DNA from: a virus
Reading direction: 5' to 3' (one strand)
Virus record (IMG/VR): IMGVR_UViG_3300024520_000194
Location: 1-39,583 of that record
DNA length: 39,583 nucleotides
The translations under genes and the position numbers were made by a program. Under the pieces are notes generated by a model. That model was not told the origin of the DNA, ran no database searches, and saw only the letters and a program-made list of their open reading frames with translations. This document shows positions 9,834-16,708 of the stretch, in pieces (position 1 is the stretch's first letter; each line of letters begins with the position of its first letter).

Positions 9834-10148
9834 ATGGATAAGTTGGACAAGTCGATACTACAGACTGTGATCTTCTGGGTCTCGCTAATGGGGCTTGTGG
9901 CGATCGTCTTCCTTGCAGGGTGCGAGGTGACCAGGGAGGTGGTCCTCAACGGAGAGGGCATGCCTACGGGCCTTGAGAGGGTTGTTGTGGAGGGCCCCGG
10001 TGGAGACATGGTGTCAGTGGGACATAAGGTAGTCCAACGACTTGCTCCGCTACTGCCTGAGCCATGGAACACAATACTCTCCGCCCTTGCTGGCGGGTTC
10101 ACTGTAGTGTTCGGCTCATGGGTGTTCAGAAGCAGAAAGAAGAAATAA
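9834..10148 (+). CDS. Putative lipoprotein / two-span membrane protein
   Basis: 104 residues, ATG preceded by AGGAAGAGGT. An N-terminal hydrophobic segment (about residues 10-29) ends in the lipobox-like LAGC with the cysteine at residue 30, so either a lipoprotein signal or a transmembrane anchor is likely. The middle is polar. A second hydrophobic segment (about residues 79-97, ILSALAGGFTVVFGSWVF) is followed by a very basic tail. Small phage proteins of this design often lie near lysis genes and may be spanin-like or holin-like. The stop overlaps the next ATG (TAATG). Confidence 0.6.
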   Translation: MDKLDKSILQTVIFWVSLMGLVAIVFLAGCEVTREVVLNGEGMPTGLERVVVEGPGGDMVSVGHKVVQRLAPLLPEPWNTILSALAGGFTVVFGSWVFRSRKKK

Positions 10149-10693
10149 TGGGCAAGGCAAGGATAGCAACCAAACTGATGGGCATGGCCTACAGAAAAGT
10201 AGCGAAGATAGCCAAGCGGAAAACCAAGGGTCCAAAGGGTGGGAAGGTAGGAGGTAAAACTCCTAAATACAAGCATGATGGTCGTAGCAGTAGACCCCGA
10301 GAAGAACATTTCGCCGCCCTGAATCGAGCGGAGAGGGCAGCGTCACGTGGTGCCGACGCAGCCGTAGCCGCTATCACCCTGGGGAAGAAAGCCTACCCTA
10401 TGAGTATTAGTATGCGCTCCGATATAAAGGCGGGCGTCAATGCGGTGAAAATCATGAAGGGTCAGGGGAGGGGGGGGTTCCCCGCTGAGAAGCACGGTAA
10501 CCCGTTCACTGGGCGGCACACCAGGATTCAAGCGAGGCGGAGACATAGCGCCAAGGCCCACGGTAGGCCGACACCTGGGTCTAACCCAATGGGGCACAAC
10601 CCAATGGAGCGACCAAACGCACGGGATACAGACGTGTGGCAGAACAGCAGTGCCAAGAAGGCGCTCGATGCTTACTTCAAGAAGAGGCGATAA
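10148..10693 (+). CDS. Highly basic protein B
   Basis: 181 residues from the ATG that overlaps the previous stop as TAATG. An in-frame upstream start at 10064 would overlap the lipoprotein-like gene heavily and is less likely. The protein is dominated by Lys, Arg, His and Gly, with blocks such as KIAKRKTKGPKGGK and RIQARRRHSAKAHGR. A short Ala-rich segment (GADAAVAAITLG) sits near residues 61-72. No enzyme motif is visible. It shares composition and start style with its two basic neighbours, and the three form a translationally linked set at the end of the late block. Confidence 0.6.
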   Translation: MGKARIATKLMGMAYRKVAKIAKRKTKGPKGGKVGGKTPKYKHDGRSSRPREEHFAALNRAERAASRGADAAVAAITLGKKAYPMSISMRSDIKAGVNAVKIMKGQGRGGFPAEKHGNPFTGRHTRIQARRRHSAKAHGRPTPGSNPMGHNPMERPNARDTDVWQNSSAKKALDAYFKKRR

Positions 10694-11289
10694 TGAGTAA
10701 AGCAAAGTTACTATTCGGGCTAGCCCGTGAAGCGAATAGGTTTGTCGGTCGTTTCACCGGGCGGCGATCAGGGCAGTACGCTGACCGTCCGGCTGGCAAG
10801 GTCAAGAAGTTTATTCGTCGGCAGGATGACCTCGTGCGTAGGCCGGGCCGAGCACATGGATACGAGACGCCCAAGGGGAAGCCGCCAAGGACCAGGGCCC
10901 AAGGACACGCCGTCTACAAGAAGTCACTCGGAGTGCCGGGCTTCAAGACACGGGCGCACCACGAGTTCCTCGAACTACAAGCCTCGAATCGAACCGGGGC
11001 GCTCCTGGGAGGTGCTGGGATCGGCGTTCACGGCGTAATGGAGACGCATAGGATAAACAAGAAGACGTCGTCACTCAAGAAGAGAAGCGCTACCCTCGAC
11101 CGCAGCACCCGAGCGATCAAGAACTCCACGGCTGCCAAGGCAAAGCGTAAATCTCACATGGACTACCTGCTCAAGGGTGCATTTGGTACGGGTGGAGGCA
11201 TTGACCATTCAGCACCCACGACATCCTTTAAGAAAACGAGGCCAAAACTCAAGCCAAAGGATCCCCCCTACAAGAAGCCCGTTTGGTAA
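10693..11289 (+). CDS. Highly basic protein C
   Basis: 198 residues. The ATG overlaps the preceding stop (TAATG), with GAAGAGG upstream. Lys/Arg-rich throughout, with a glycine-rich hydrophobic segment at about residues 96-110 (TGALLGGAGIGVHGV) followed by more basic sequence and a Lys/Pro-rich tail. This is the last plus-strand gene; its stop is 4 bp from the stop of the convergent minus-strand gene. Function is unknown. Like the other two basic proteins it could be a packaged DNA-binding protein or part of an unusual lysis or entry module. Confidence 0.6.
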   Translation: MSKAKLLFGLAREANRFVGRFTGRRSGQYADRPAGKVKKFIRRQDDLVRRPGRAHGYETPKGKPPRTRAQGHAVYKKSLGVPGFKTRAHHEFLELQASNRTGALLGGAGIGVHGVMETHRINKKTSSLKKRSATLDRSTRAIKNSTAAKAKRKSHMDYLLKGAFGTGGGIDHSAPTTSFKKTRPKLKPKDPPYKKPVW

Positions 11290-11293
11290 GATA

Positions 11294-11557
11294 CTAGTAG
11301 TCGTCCTCTAAGACTATCGGAGTGTGTGGCCCGAGGTATCCGCCCTTGACGTTGAACTCGTACCACTCATACGCCTCCTCCCTGTCCCAGGAGTTGTTGG
11401 TCATGAGGGCTGCTATGATTCCCTTCAACGAGTAGATCACAACGAACTGGCTGAACGCTCCACCACACCCAATGATGGCAGCGTCCAACCCGTCCCACAG
11501 GATCGCTTCCGGGTTCACATCCTGAAGCGTAGAACGCACACGATCAGCGTCGAGCAC
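11294..11557 (-). CDS. Conserved small phage protein of unknown function
   Basis: 87 residues, GTG start with AGGAGA upstream and a 14-base overlap with the end of the ERF gene. The pattern is one I recognise from many phages: NPEAxxxDGLDxAxIGxG near the N-terminus, then WDREEAYEWYEFNVKGGYLG and an end rich in Pro and acidic residues (HTPIVLEDDY). No biochemical function is established to my knowledge. Being the last gene of a recombination operon (YqaJ, ERF) suggests co-expression with recombination. Confidence 0.75.
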   Translation of the reverse strand: MLDADRVRSTLQDVNPEAILWDGLDAAIIGCGGAFSQFVVIYSLKGIIAALMTNNSWDREEAYEWYEFNVKGGYLGPHTPIVLEDDY

Positions 11558-12098
11558 GGTTCAAGATCTCCTGCTTCGGATCTCTCTCGACAGCGCTATT
11601 GCCGTCGTCGTCCTTCGCTTCAGCCACCCCGCACAGCCCGCCGATCAGCCACCGCCTAGCATAGGTGTGGAAACTGGCGAACGCTTGCACGTTCTTCTGC
11701 GGGGGGCAGTGGATACTACTGGTTATGTTCTTGCCGTACCCAGAAATCTCCGCCGTGATCCTGTGTCCTGTGTGGTCTTGCGTTTCTATCCTCCGACCTG
11801 GGCTTGCCGCTATGGTCGGCCCTCCGAGGATTTTTTCGTCGCCAACCCATTCTGTCCTGTCCGAGAACGCAGGCTGGATATGCGTGTGGATAGTAAGCCC
11901 ATGCTTGGCCAGCACAGGACGCACGCACGCCATGAGGGTGCCCAGGTCCACGTACTCACTCTTGAAGTGAGGGTTCAATGAGTTCTTGATGGGGTCTTGC
12001 ATCTCCGCTTGAGCAGCAGAGAAAGCCTGTTCAAAAGTCCCGTGTTTCGTCGTCGGGGTCGTCGCTCTCTTCTTCACTACCTTCTTCTCCGTCTCCAT
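11544..12098 (-). CDS. erf: ERF-family single-strand annealing protein
   Basis: 184 residues from the ATG at 12098, which has AAGGA at good distance; an upstream in-frame start at 12158 is less likely. The ERF signature is clear: NPHFKSEYVDLGTLMACVRP (about 42-61), then VLAKHGLTI, and the C-terminal FHTYARRWLIGGLCGVAEAK followed by DDDGN. ERF proteins (P22 type) anneal complementary single strands and help circularise or recombine phage DNA. A YqaJ-type exonuclease two genes upstream would supply single-stranded ends, as in lambda Exo/Beta pairs. The lysine-rich N-terminus is encoded within the region that overlaps the acidic tail of the previous gene. Confidence 0.9.
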   Translation of the reverse strand: METEKKVVKKRATTPTTKHGTFEQAFSAAQAEMQDPIKNSLNPHFKSEYVDLGTLMACVRPVLAKHGLTIHTHIQPAFSDRTEWVGDEKILGGPTIAASPGRRIETQDHTGHRITAEISGYGKNITSSIHCPPQKNVQAFASFHTYARRWLIGGLCGVAEAKDDDGNSAVERDPKQEILNRARR

Positions 12099-12390
12099 AA
12101 CTCGTTCCTTCTTCCGTGTTGAGTTTCTTACACTCGTTATCAATGGCGTCGAAGACATCTTCAGCGCCCGCTATCTTCTCATAAGCCTCACGCACTGCAG
12201 GGATCAAACGAGTCGGCTCGTCGGTGCTCACGTAGCACTCTGCGCCGTAGTCGATCGGTAGCCTGCCCATATACGTGACGGATACCTGCACCTCAAGGTG
12301 CGCGAAATACTCACCGCTCTCTTTGCTGCGCTTCTCGGCTTCTATCTCCCTGAACGCTGCCAGCACCACTTCTCTTGGACTAAACTTCAT
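12031..12390 (-). CDS. Unknown protein with acidic tail, between yqaJ-like and erf
   Basis: 119 residues. The ATG at 12390 has GGAGAAGGT just upstream; a GTG one codon earlier is also possible. The N-terminal two thirds look like a small mixed alpha/beta fold, with a Cys in GAECYVS. The last ~30 residues are strongly acidic (EEGSEEESDDPDDE). The gene overlaps the YqaJ-like gene by 11 bases and the ERF gene by 68 bases. Its place between exonuclease and annealing protein suggests a recombination accessory role, which is inference from context only. Confidence 0.7.
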   Translation of the reverse strand: MKFSPREVVLAAFREIEAEKRSKESGEYFAHLEVQVSVTYMGRLPIDYGAECYVSTDEPTRLIPAVREAYEKIAGAEDVFDAIDNECKKLNTEEGTSYGDGEEGSEEESDDPDDETRDF

Positions 12391-13252
12391 CACCTTCTCC
12401 TTCTCGTACTTCGAGGGTTCTATAAGTCGATTTCTTTATTGTCTTCGTATGCTCACGGCGCTCCCTCTTGAAATAGTTCACCACACCTCCTTGATACTTG
12501 CCTACCTCTGCGTCACCAAGCGACTCGATCATCTTCATACGGGACGCTGCTTCTTCTGCCTTCGCCACCTTCAATGACGCTTTCTTTGCTTGCCAATCCC
12601 TGACTAACTCGTCCTGGATCGTTGTGACCTTGTCAGGCACACGCTTCATACGTTGCAGTGTCTTAGGGGCAGGCACAGAATCCGCTGGGGCAACCCTCGC
12701 CAGCACATGGTCCTCCCAGAATCGGGAACACCTCTCAACTATAGAAGTAATCAGTTCTTCGTCCCTGTCTACCACGTATAGTTTGAATCTCAAAGCAAAA
12801 TCAGGCATGAGCACAGGGACATAGATCCTGCTGTAACCCGTAACGTACATTTGCCATTGTACTTGGGCTAGATAGTAGATAGGTATCTGGTCGGTACCTT
12901 CTTCACCCCAATGAGCCGAGTTGCCAGTCGTCTTCGCCTCTACTCCAGTGTCTTCCAGGTCCAAGCATATAGCGTCCATGGTTGCAGCGGCCCACTTTAT
13001 ATGGGGGTGCACCCTGAACTGGTTACGCCGCAACTTCCCAACATGGATCTCCGCGAAGTCGAGCACGGCACCCTCCAGCAGGTTGCCAGACTGGATCGCT
13101 TTGGACTCCTTCTCTCTGTCCTCAAACTCCACCGTCTTATTGTAGTAGACGTCACTCTCGCTCTTCCACGGGCTCACCCCAAGCACCGCTGGTACGTCAC
13201 TAGCACCAAGGTATCGGTGTCTCCGATTTAATGCCGACTCACTCAGTGCCAC
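12380..13252 (-). CDS. YqaJ-type (lambda-exonuclease-like) recombination nuclease
   Basis: 290 residues from a GTG that overlaps the previous stop (TAGTG). A longer in-frame form to 13324 would overlap the upstream gene by 72 bases. The YqaJ core is visible: YLGASDVPAVLGVSPWKSE (14-32), LLEGAV with Glu60, the acidic Asp93 in TMDA, and Glu105-Ala-Lys107 in GVEAKTT, followed by YLAQVQWQMYVTG. These give the expected E, D, E-x-K metal-binding set. The C-terminal third is Lys/Glu-rich and helical. Expected activity is 5'-3' resection of double-stranded ends to feed ERF. Product assignment is strong; the exact start is less certain. Confidence 0.88.
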   Translation of the reverse strand: MALSESALNRRHRYLGASDVPAVLGVSPWKSESDVYYNKTVEFEDREKESKAIQSGNLLEGAVLDFAEIHVGKLRRNQFRVHPHIKWAAATMDAICLDLEDTGVEAKTTGNSAHWGEEGTDQIPIYYLAQVQWQMYVTGYSRIYVPVLMPDFALRFKLYVVDRDEELITSIVERCSRFWEDHVLARVAPADSVPAPKTLQRMKRVPDKVTTIQDELVRDWQAKKASLKVAKAEEAASRMKMIESLGDAEVGKYQGGVVNYFKRERREHTKTIKKSTYRTLEVREGEGDEV

Positions 13253-13638
13253 TAGTCCACTTCCGTCCCTCTTGCAGGCTTGCCTCGCACACAGGTCACG
13301 ACACCCGGAGAATGGCTCCCCCATGTGCTGTCATCCTCTACTAACCTCACGATACTGTCAACCTCCCAGAGGGTTGCACACTGGTACGACCATGCACGAT
13401 AGTCCGACAGTTCCATTGCTTCACTGGAACCGTGCACCTCCCCAGCAAGAACTTGCGCTCTCAATGCGGCCTTCTTCCCTGCTGGCATTTCTACTCGTTG
13501 ACTAGAGATCCTCCACCCAACTCCGTTCACCCATTTAGTCTCCCCCTTGATTACCTTCTCCACGTAACCGGGGCATAAAAGCAACCCGAGTTCACTACAG
13601 ATCACCCGTAGTTGTTTCTCTGTTCTAACACGTGCCAT
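13252..13638 (-). CDS. Hypothetical early protein
   Basis: 128 residues, ATG with a clear AAGGAG seven bases upstream. Mixed composition with four cysteines and a Trp-rich middle; no motif I recognise. The stop codon overlaps the start of the YqaJ-type nuclease, so it belongs to the recombination operon and is probably translated with it. Confidence 0.65.
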   Translation of the reverse strand: MARVRTEKQLRVICSELGLLLCPGYVEKVIKGETKWVNGVGWRISSQRVEMPAGKKAALRAQVLAGEVHGSSEAMELSDYRAWSYQCATLWEVDSIVRLVEDDSTWGSHSPGVVTCVRGKPARGTEVD

Positions 13639-13657
13639 TGACTACTCCTTCTTCTTG

Positions 13658-13795
13658 CTAACTGTCCAACCCTGAGGCTAGACAGGCTACGATTAAACAC
13701 CCAACCCACCACCCAAAGGCGTCAAGCCCTACGAATGGTATCAAGAGGGCGCACACTATTGACGCTAGTATGGCCATACATTTTACAGCCTTCAC
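13658..13795 (-). CDS. Tiny two-span membrane protein (45 aa)
   Basis: 45 residues. The GTG start follows the TAA stop of the upstream gene directly (TAAGTG) and has GGAGG seven bases before it. The product is almost wholly hydrophobic: one span at about residues 7-22, a short GLDAFGWW turn, and a second span at about 31-41, ending SGLDS. It fills the gap between two operon genes in the same direction. No function can be assigned. Candidates are a small antiholin-like or superinfection-exclusion peptide, but this is speculation. Confidence 0.5.
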   Translation of the reverse strand: MKAVKCMAILASIVCALLIPFVGLDAFGWWVGCLIVACLASGLDS

Positions 13796-14317
13796 TTATG
13801 CCTCCGTCCTACTCAGTTCTTCTTCCAACTCCCTCTTGCCATGGTTCCAGTACCATTCGACACCTAGCCCACCTATGTGGTTGTAGTGGGGAACAGACCG
13901 GGCCCCTTTACTCCACCACCTACTCAACATGGCGTCTCGTGCACACCACCATATGCAGTGGCCCTTTACTAGTTCGTCTACTATCTCGACACCGCCAGGC
14001 TCAAGGGTCGCTCCCTCAGACAGCCTGTGCGCTGCTCTCACAACAGCGACAACCCAACGCCTCACCCCACCTATCCGGGGCCCTCTTGACGCCGTCTCGC
14101 TCCTGCTCCTTCCCACTAGTGCCAGGTCGAGTCCTTCAAGTACCTGTTGGGTAGGGGCAGAGAGCCCACGGGCCTTACCGCCTGACGCCTCTGAGGCTCT
14201 GGTCACCGCCGTGTACCCAATCGCATGTTGCATCCTGTATCGGTACACAGGGTTCAGTTGCCGCATGGAGTGGAAGCAGGTAATCAGGTCAGACCTATTG
14301 CTTTCTTTATCAGCCAT
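13796..14317 (-). CDS. Hypothetical early protein
   Basis: 173 residues, ATG with GAGGAAG upstream, overlapping the previous stop by 8 bases. Arg-rich, with a helical middle (VRRWVVAVVRAAHRL), a Trp/Cys cluster (HCIWWCARDAM) and an acidic end. I do not recognise the family. It lies in a tightly packed run of small early genes downstream of the XRE-like regulator. Confidence 0.65.
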   Translation of the reverse strand: MADKESNRSDLITCFHSMRQLNPVYRYRMQHAIGYTAVTRASEASGGKARGLSAPTQQVLEGLDLALVGRSRSETASRGPRIGGVRRWVVAVVRAAHRLSEGATLEPGGVEIVDELVKGHCIWWCARDAMLSRWWSKGARSVPHYNHIGGLGVEWYWNHGKRELEEELSRTEA

Positions 14318-14648
14318 TAGACTTCCTCGGCAACTCGGTGATCGTGTAGGGCTTACCCTTACTCACAAAGCCAAGTGGTGCAGAGGTATCGTGGTCCTCT
14401 AGAAGTTCCGTCAGTAGCGTAGCAAAGAGCCCTGGTTGCTTGCTCTCACATGGGAAGGACACCTGCAGTATTTCGATAGTCACCTCATGGTCGGAGTTGC
14501 ATGCGAAATCTGCCATGTCTAGGGCCTCCTCAAAGGTGGCGAACACTGTGGCTATCATGTCAGCCTCACGCCCATTGTATGGTGATTCTGTTTTGACCAC
14601 CCACATTACCGTCACCCCTAATACAGGCTCGGTTTCAGTGCTTTCCAT
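14310..14648 (-). CDS. Hypothetical early protein
   Basis: 112 residues, ATG with TAAGGAG upstream; the start lies 31 bases inside the end of the XRE-like gene. Acidic, with an aromatic N-terminal strand (VTVMWVVKTESPYNG) and a helical middle that contains FEEALDMADFAC. The pattern suggests a compact alpha/beta protein; no known domain is recognised. Confidence 0.65.
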   Translation of the reverse strand: MESTETEPVLGVTVMWVVKTESPYNGREADMIATVFATFEEALDMADFACNSDHEVTIEILQVSFPCESKQPGLFATLLTELLEDHDTSAPLGFVSKGKPYTITELPRKSNG

Positions 14649-14893
14649 AACTCTAACTCCTTACTTAGTTCCAGTTGGCTCATTGATAATATCAATGCCA
14701 TTTGTTGTAGGTATTTATCCGGCAACCTACGTTCGCCTCTCTCTATCACCTCCATAAACTTGACGCTGAACTCGAAGTGGGCAGCCAAGTCCGCAATGGT
14801 CATACCCATACGGGCACGCCTCTTACGGATAGGGCCTAGCCGTCTCCATATGTTTTCTTCAGGACGGTAGGATGGTTTATGATGCTTTTTCAC
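14618..14893 (-). CDS. XRE-like helix-turn-helix regulator
   Basis: 91 residues from a GTG start with only a weak TAGG upstream. Residues about 20-75 form an XRE/Cro-type HTH: GPIRKRRARMGMTIADLAAHF, then a recognition-helix region FSVKFMEVIERGERRLPDK and a closing helix LQQMALILSMS. The leading residues are basic and His-rich. The first codons contain the word GCATCATAAA, repeated in the non-coding hub around 20.85-21.04 kb, and CATGACGGAATA lies just upstream, also shared with the hub. This suggests the protein may bind these sites and control itself and the hub, although the link is inferred. It is the only clear repressor-like protein in the genome. Confidence 0.75.
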   Translation of the reverse strand: MKKHHKPSYRPEENIWRRLGPIRKRRARMGMTIADLAAHFEFSVKFMEVIERGERRLPDKYLQQMALILSMSQLELSKELELWKALKPSLY

Positions 14894-14949
14894 AACAAAG
14901 ACCTAACAACTAGGGCCTGCCTTAAGGAAGTCCTGGATATTCCGTCATG
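14868..14949 (-). promoter_or_regulatory. Control region of the XRE-like gene with words shared with the 20.9-kb hub
   Basis: Read on the minus strand, this stretch holds CATGACGGAATA (14938-14949, identical to plus 20841-20852). The word AACTAGGGCC occurs on the plus strand at 14909-14918. The start of the coding sequence contains AAAAAGCATCATAAACC and then AAACCATCCTA (14868-14878, also at plus 20886-20896). Shared words at two distant non-coding or gene-start sites suggest operator sequences for one DNA-binding protein, most simply the XRE protein itself. No convincing -35/-10 pair was identified. Confidence 0.4.
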
Positions 14950-14956
14950 ACTTATC

Positions 14957-15223
14957 CTACTCTTCTACATTGAGCACGTGCTCTAGCCTGGCACCCAGGT
15001 CCGTCAGTACCTTCAGGTCTACGTCCAGGTCGGACACTTGGTGGCTCAACCAGATAGCATTGATACCACCCCTTGTCAGAACTATGCGTGCCACTTCAAG
15101 GGCCAGCAGTAGTTCCTCGGGATCCAGTAGGTCCCTGTAATCAACAGGTTCTACCGGGTCACCAGGCAGTGGCCCATCACTAGGCACCCCTGTCCATGTC
15201 CCATCTTCTCGTCTCTCAGGCAT
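14957..15223 (-). CDS. Hypothetical acidic early protein
   Basis: 88 residues, ATG with GAAGGGGGG upstream. The N-terminus is rich in Pro, Gly and Asp (PSDGPLPGDPVEPVDY), followed by two predicted amphipathic helices (LDPEELLLALEVARIVL and a Leu-heptad segment DLDVDLKVLTDLGARLEHVL) likely to form a helical hairpin or dimer. No known domain. Confidence 0.65.
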   Translation of the reverse strand: MPERREDGTWTGVPSDGPLPGDPVEPVDYRDLLDPEELLLALEVARIVLTRGGINAIWLSHQVSDLDVDLKVLTDLGARLEHVLNVEE

Positions 15224-15235
15224 TACTGCCCCCCT

Positions 15236-15337
15236 TCACTGCCCTGCGCACAGGTACAGTAGTGGCCATATTAATACAAACCCAACTGTCATTATGAAAT
15301 CCAACCAGCAGTACTCCCCTGCTTCGTCGTCACCCAT
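15236..15337 (-). CDS. Tiny single-span membrane protein (33 aa)
   Basis: 33 residues beginning MGDDEAGEYCW, then one hydrophobic span FIMTVGFVLIWPLLYLC and a short end. The ATG lies inside the last codons of the preceding 52-residue gene (8-base overlap), with GGAG seven bases upstream. The acidic head and single span suggest a small inner-membrane peptide; no function is assigned. A longer same-frame reading to 15463 would run through the preceding gene in another frame and is rejected. Confidence 0.5.
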   Translation of the reverse strand: MGDDEAGEYCWLDFIMTVGFVLIWPLLYLCAGQ

Positions 15338-15488
15338 ATAGTTTCTCCATGCTATCGGCAGCCTCGCGCAGATCTTTCGCCAACCCCTCCAGGTACTTGA
15401 CTTCCTCGTCATATGACGGGGCACCTGAGTCAGGGGCCCATTCGTCAATGGCGTCAGCCGCATCTCGGATCAGTTTCGCTAAGGTCAT
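15330..15488 (-). CDS. Small helical early protein (52 aa)
   Basis: 52 residues with an excellent ribosome site (AGGAGGTGA, six bases before ATG). The sequence runs MTLAKLIRDAADAIDEWAPD, then a short Pro/Ser turn, then YDEEVKYLEGLAKDLREAAD. It is an acidic two-helix protein, probably a helical hairpin. It sits between two operon genes and overlaps the next start, which supports translation. No family recognised. Confidence 0.65.
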   Translation of the reverse strand: MTLAKLIRDAADAIDEWAPDSGAPSYDEEVKYLEGLAKDLREAADSMEKLYG

Positions 15489-15498
15489 TCGTCACCTC

Positions 15499-15969
15499 CT
15501 ACTTCCAGTAGAACCCGTGGCGTCGGTATTCCGTCAGCCTACGATCGAGGCTACCAATCACTTTAGTCAGCCTCTCCATGTTTTCTTGATCTGATTCTTC
15601 CACCTCTTCACCCCCGTGGTAGTAGTCGGGTGCCCAGTACTCAATGAGTCTTCTTGCCGCTACCAAGAGGTCCACTTCACACATACCACTGAAGAACCTC
15701 CCGCTATTTGTCGGGTTAGGTGGCCCTGGTAGAATCGCAAGTGGCAATAGTATTTCATGGGTTGGCACGTGGTCTTGCCGAAGCCTGAGGTGTGGCGTCT
15801 CTTCGCCAGCGTCAATGCACTTCTGTGTTACCTCACGGGTGTGCTCTACATTTGTCCTGAGTGGGTGGTGATCGAGCACCTGATAGTCACGGTCCACGAG
15901 GTACCACATCGTCAAGTTCTTCTCGCTCCCGTAGGTTAACGAGTCATCCCATGTAGAAATGTCATCCAT
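15499..15969 (-). CDS. Hypothetical early protein
   Basis: 156 residues from the ATG at 15969, which has AAGGAG six bases upstream; the in-frame TTG two codons earlier is too close to that site. Acidic with a His/Pro-rich middle (DHVPTHEILLPLAILPGPPN) and a helical, Arg/Glu-rich C-terminal third (about residues 100-150). I recognise no domain. It belongs to the run of small genes that begins after the repeat-bearing non-coding region at 16.3-16.8 kb. Confidence 0.65.
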   Translation of the reverse strand: MDDISTWDDSLTYGSEKNLTMWYLVDRDYQVLDHHPLRTNVEHTREVTQKCIDAGEETPHLRLRQDHVPTHEILLPLAILPGPPNPTNSGRFFSGMCEVDLLVAARRLIEYWAPDYYHGGEEVEESDQENMERLTKVIGSLDRRLTEYRRHGFYWK

Positions 15970-16029
15970 ACTCAACTCCTTCTTCTCATAGGCGGCCCAC
16001 TATGGGTCACCTCTTGTTCTTCTCTTCTG

Positions 16030-16263
16030 CTACCAGGGTCGCTTGAATATCTCAAGGCGAGTGCCCCTGGCCTGCTGCTTCTCCCACGACAGGGACTCAG
16101 TATCGTTGAGCACCGCCTCCCTGCGCTTGGCGTCGTCAGCAACCCATTGCCTTGCCTGTTCCAGGGTAAGGCGAGTGGCCACTGTGATAGGTGCGCCAAG
16201 CATCCAAGGGTCTTCACTGTCCCACCCAGATCGCTCGGCTACACCGTATTCTTCTAGACTCAT
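16030..16263 (-). CDS. Hypothetical early protein, first gene after the 16.3-16.8 kb gap
   Basis: 77 residues, ATG with a perfect AAGGAGGT. Short, mostly helical, with many Arg and Glu and a Trp-rich start and end (SGWDSEDPWM, RPW). No recognised family. Being first after a ~0.5-kb leader with direct repeats, it is a good reporter of whatever promoter lies there. Confidence 0.65.
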   Translation of the reverse strand: MSLEEYGVAERSGWDSEDPWMLGAPITVATRLTLEQARQWVADDAKRREAVLNDTESLSWEKQQARGTRLEIFKRPW

Positions 16264-16518
16264 GCTACCTCCTTGTTATTAAAAAATGAAAGAGTCAGGC
16301 TTGCCCCGCTGTAGCCATGCTTATTCCACCTGGCGGGGAGTTCCTCGTTTGATACTAATCGGGGGCGTAAGTACTACTTGCCCTAACCGAACCGAGCAGT
16401 TTGAGTGGGGAACGCCCACTCTCACCTGACCATGCTGAGCCCTGTAAGATCTGTCACACTAACGTCGGGCCGACGCCACCTCGTTCTAACGCTCATGAGG
16501 GGCGTGTCTATTCATCTC

Positions 16519-16619
16519 GTCGATAGACAAACGACTTAGGTTGATTCGGCAACTCCACCTATGACCCTTCAAATAGTCGAGGGACAAACGACTTGAGGTT
16601 GTTTCGGCAACTCCACCTA
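16519..16619. repeat. Direct repeat pair, ~43 bp units, ~57 bp apart
   Basis: Two copies at 16519-16561 and 16576-16619. Both contain ACAAACGACTT, then an optional G, then AGGTTG, A or T, and TTCGGCAACTCCACCTA. They differ at only a few positions. Each has an internal near-palindrome, GGTTG-N6-CAACT. The pattern suggests protein-binding sites or repeated leader elements. Confidence 0.75.
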
Positions 16620-16630
16620 GCACTACACAC

Positions 16631-16708
16631 TGCCCGGCAATGTCAATGAGCAACCACTGACTGCCTACTAGTGCCCGTCATTCGTCAATGAGCAACCACT
16701 GACTACTA
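16631..16708. repeat. Direct repeat pair with core GTCAATGAGCAACCACTGAC, 42 bp apart
   Basis: The 21-base core (GTCAATGAGCAACCACTGAC plus T) is identical at 16642-16662 and 16684-16704, exactly 42 bp apart (about four helical turns). Similarity extends left to a TGCCCG word and right to CTAC. The core ends are an inverted GTCA/TGAC. On the minus strand each copy carries TCATTGAC, and a third TCATTGACA occurs at 16758-16765. Confidence 0.75.

Noticed and set aside
11290-11293. Bidirectional terminator between the convergent blocks
   Set aside because: Only 4 bp separate the stop codons and no hairpin with U-run is seen there.
12099-12158. Longer N-terminus of the ERF protein
   Set aside because: The ATG at 12098 has a good ribosome site and the added 20 residues do not resemble the ERF family.
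12275-13231. Several plus-strand frames of 75-110 codons opposite the YqaJ-type gene
   Set aside because: They lie wholly antisense to a gene with clear catalytic residues and have no ribosome sites or family patterns.
15338-15463. N-terminal extension of the 33-residue membrane protein to 75 residues
   Set aside because: The extension is the other-frame shadow of the well-supported 52-residue gene and has Arg/Thr/Trp-rich random-like sequence.
16519-16708. CRISPR array
   Set aside because: Only two copies in each of two different repeat families, with short unequal spacers and no cas genes.
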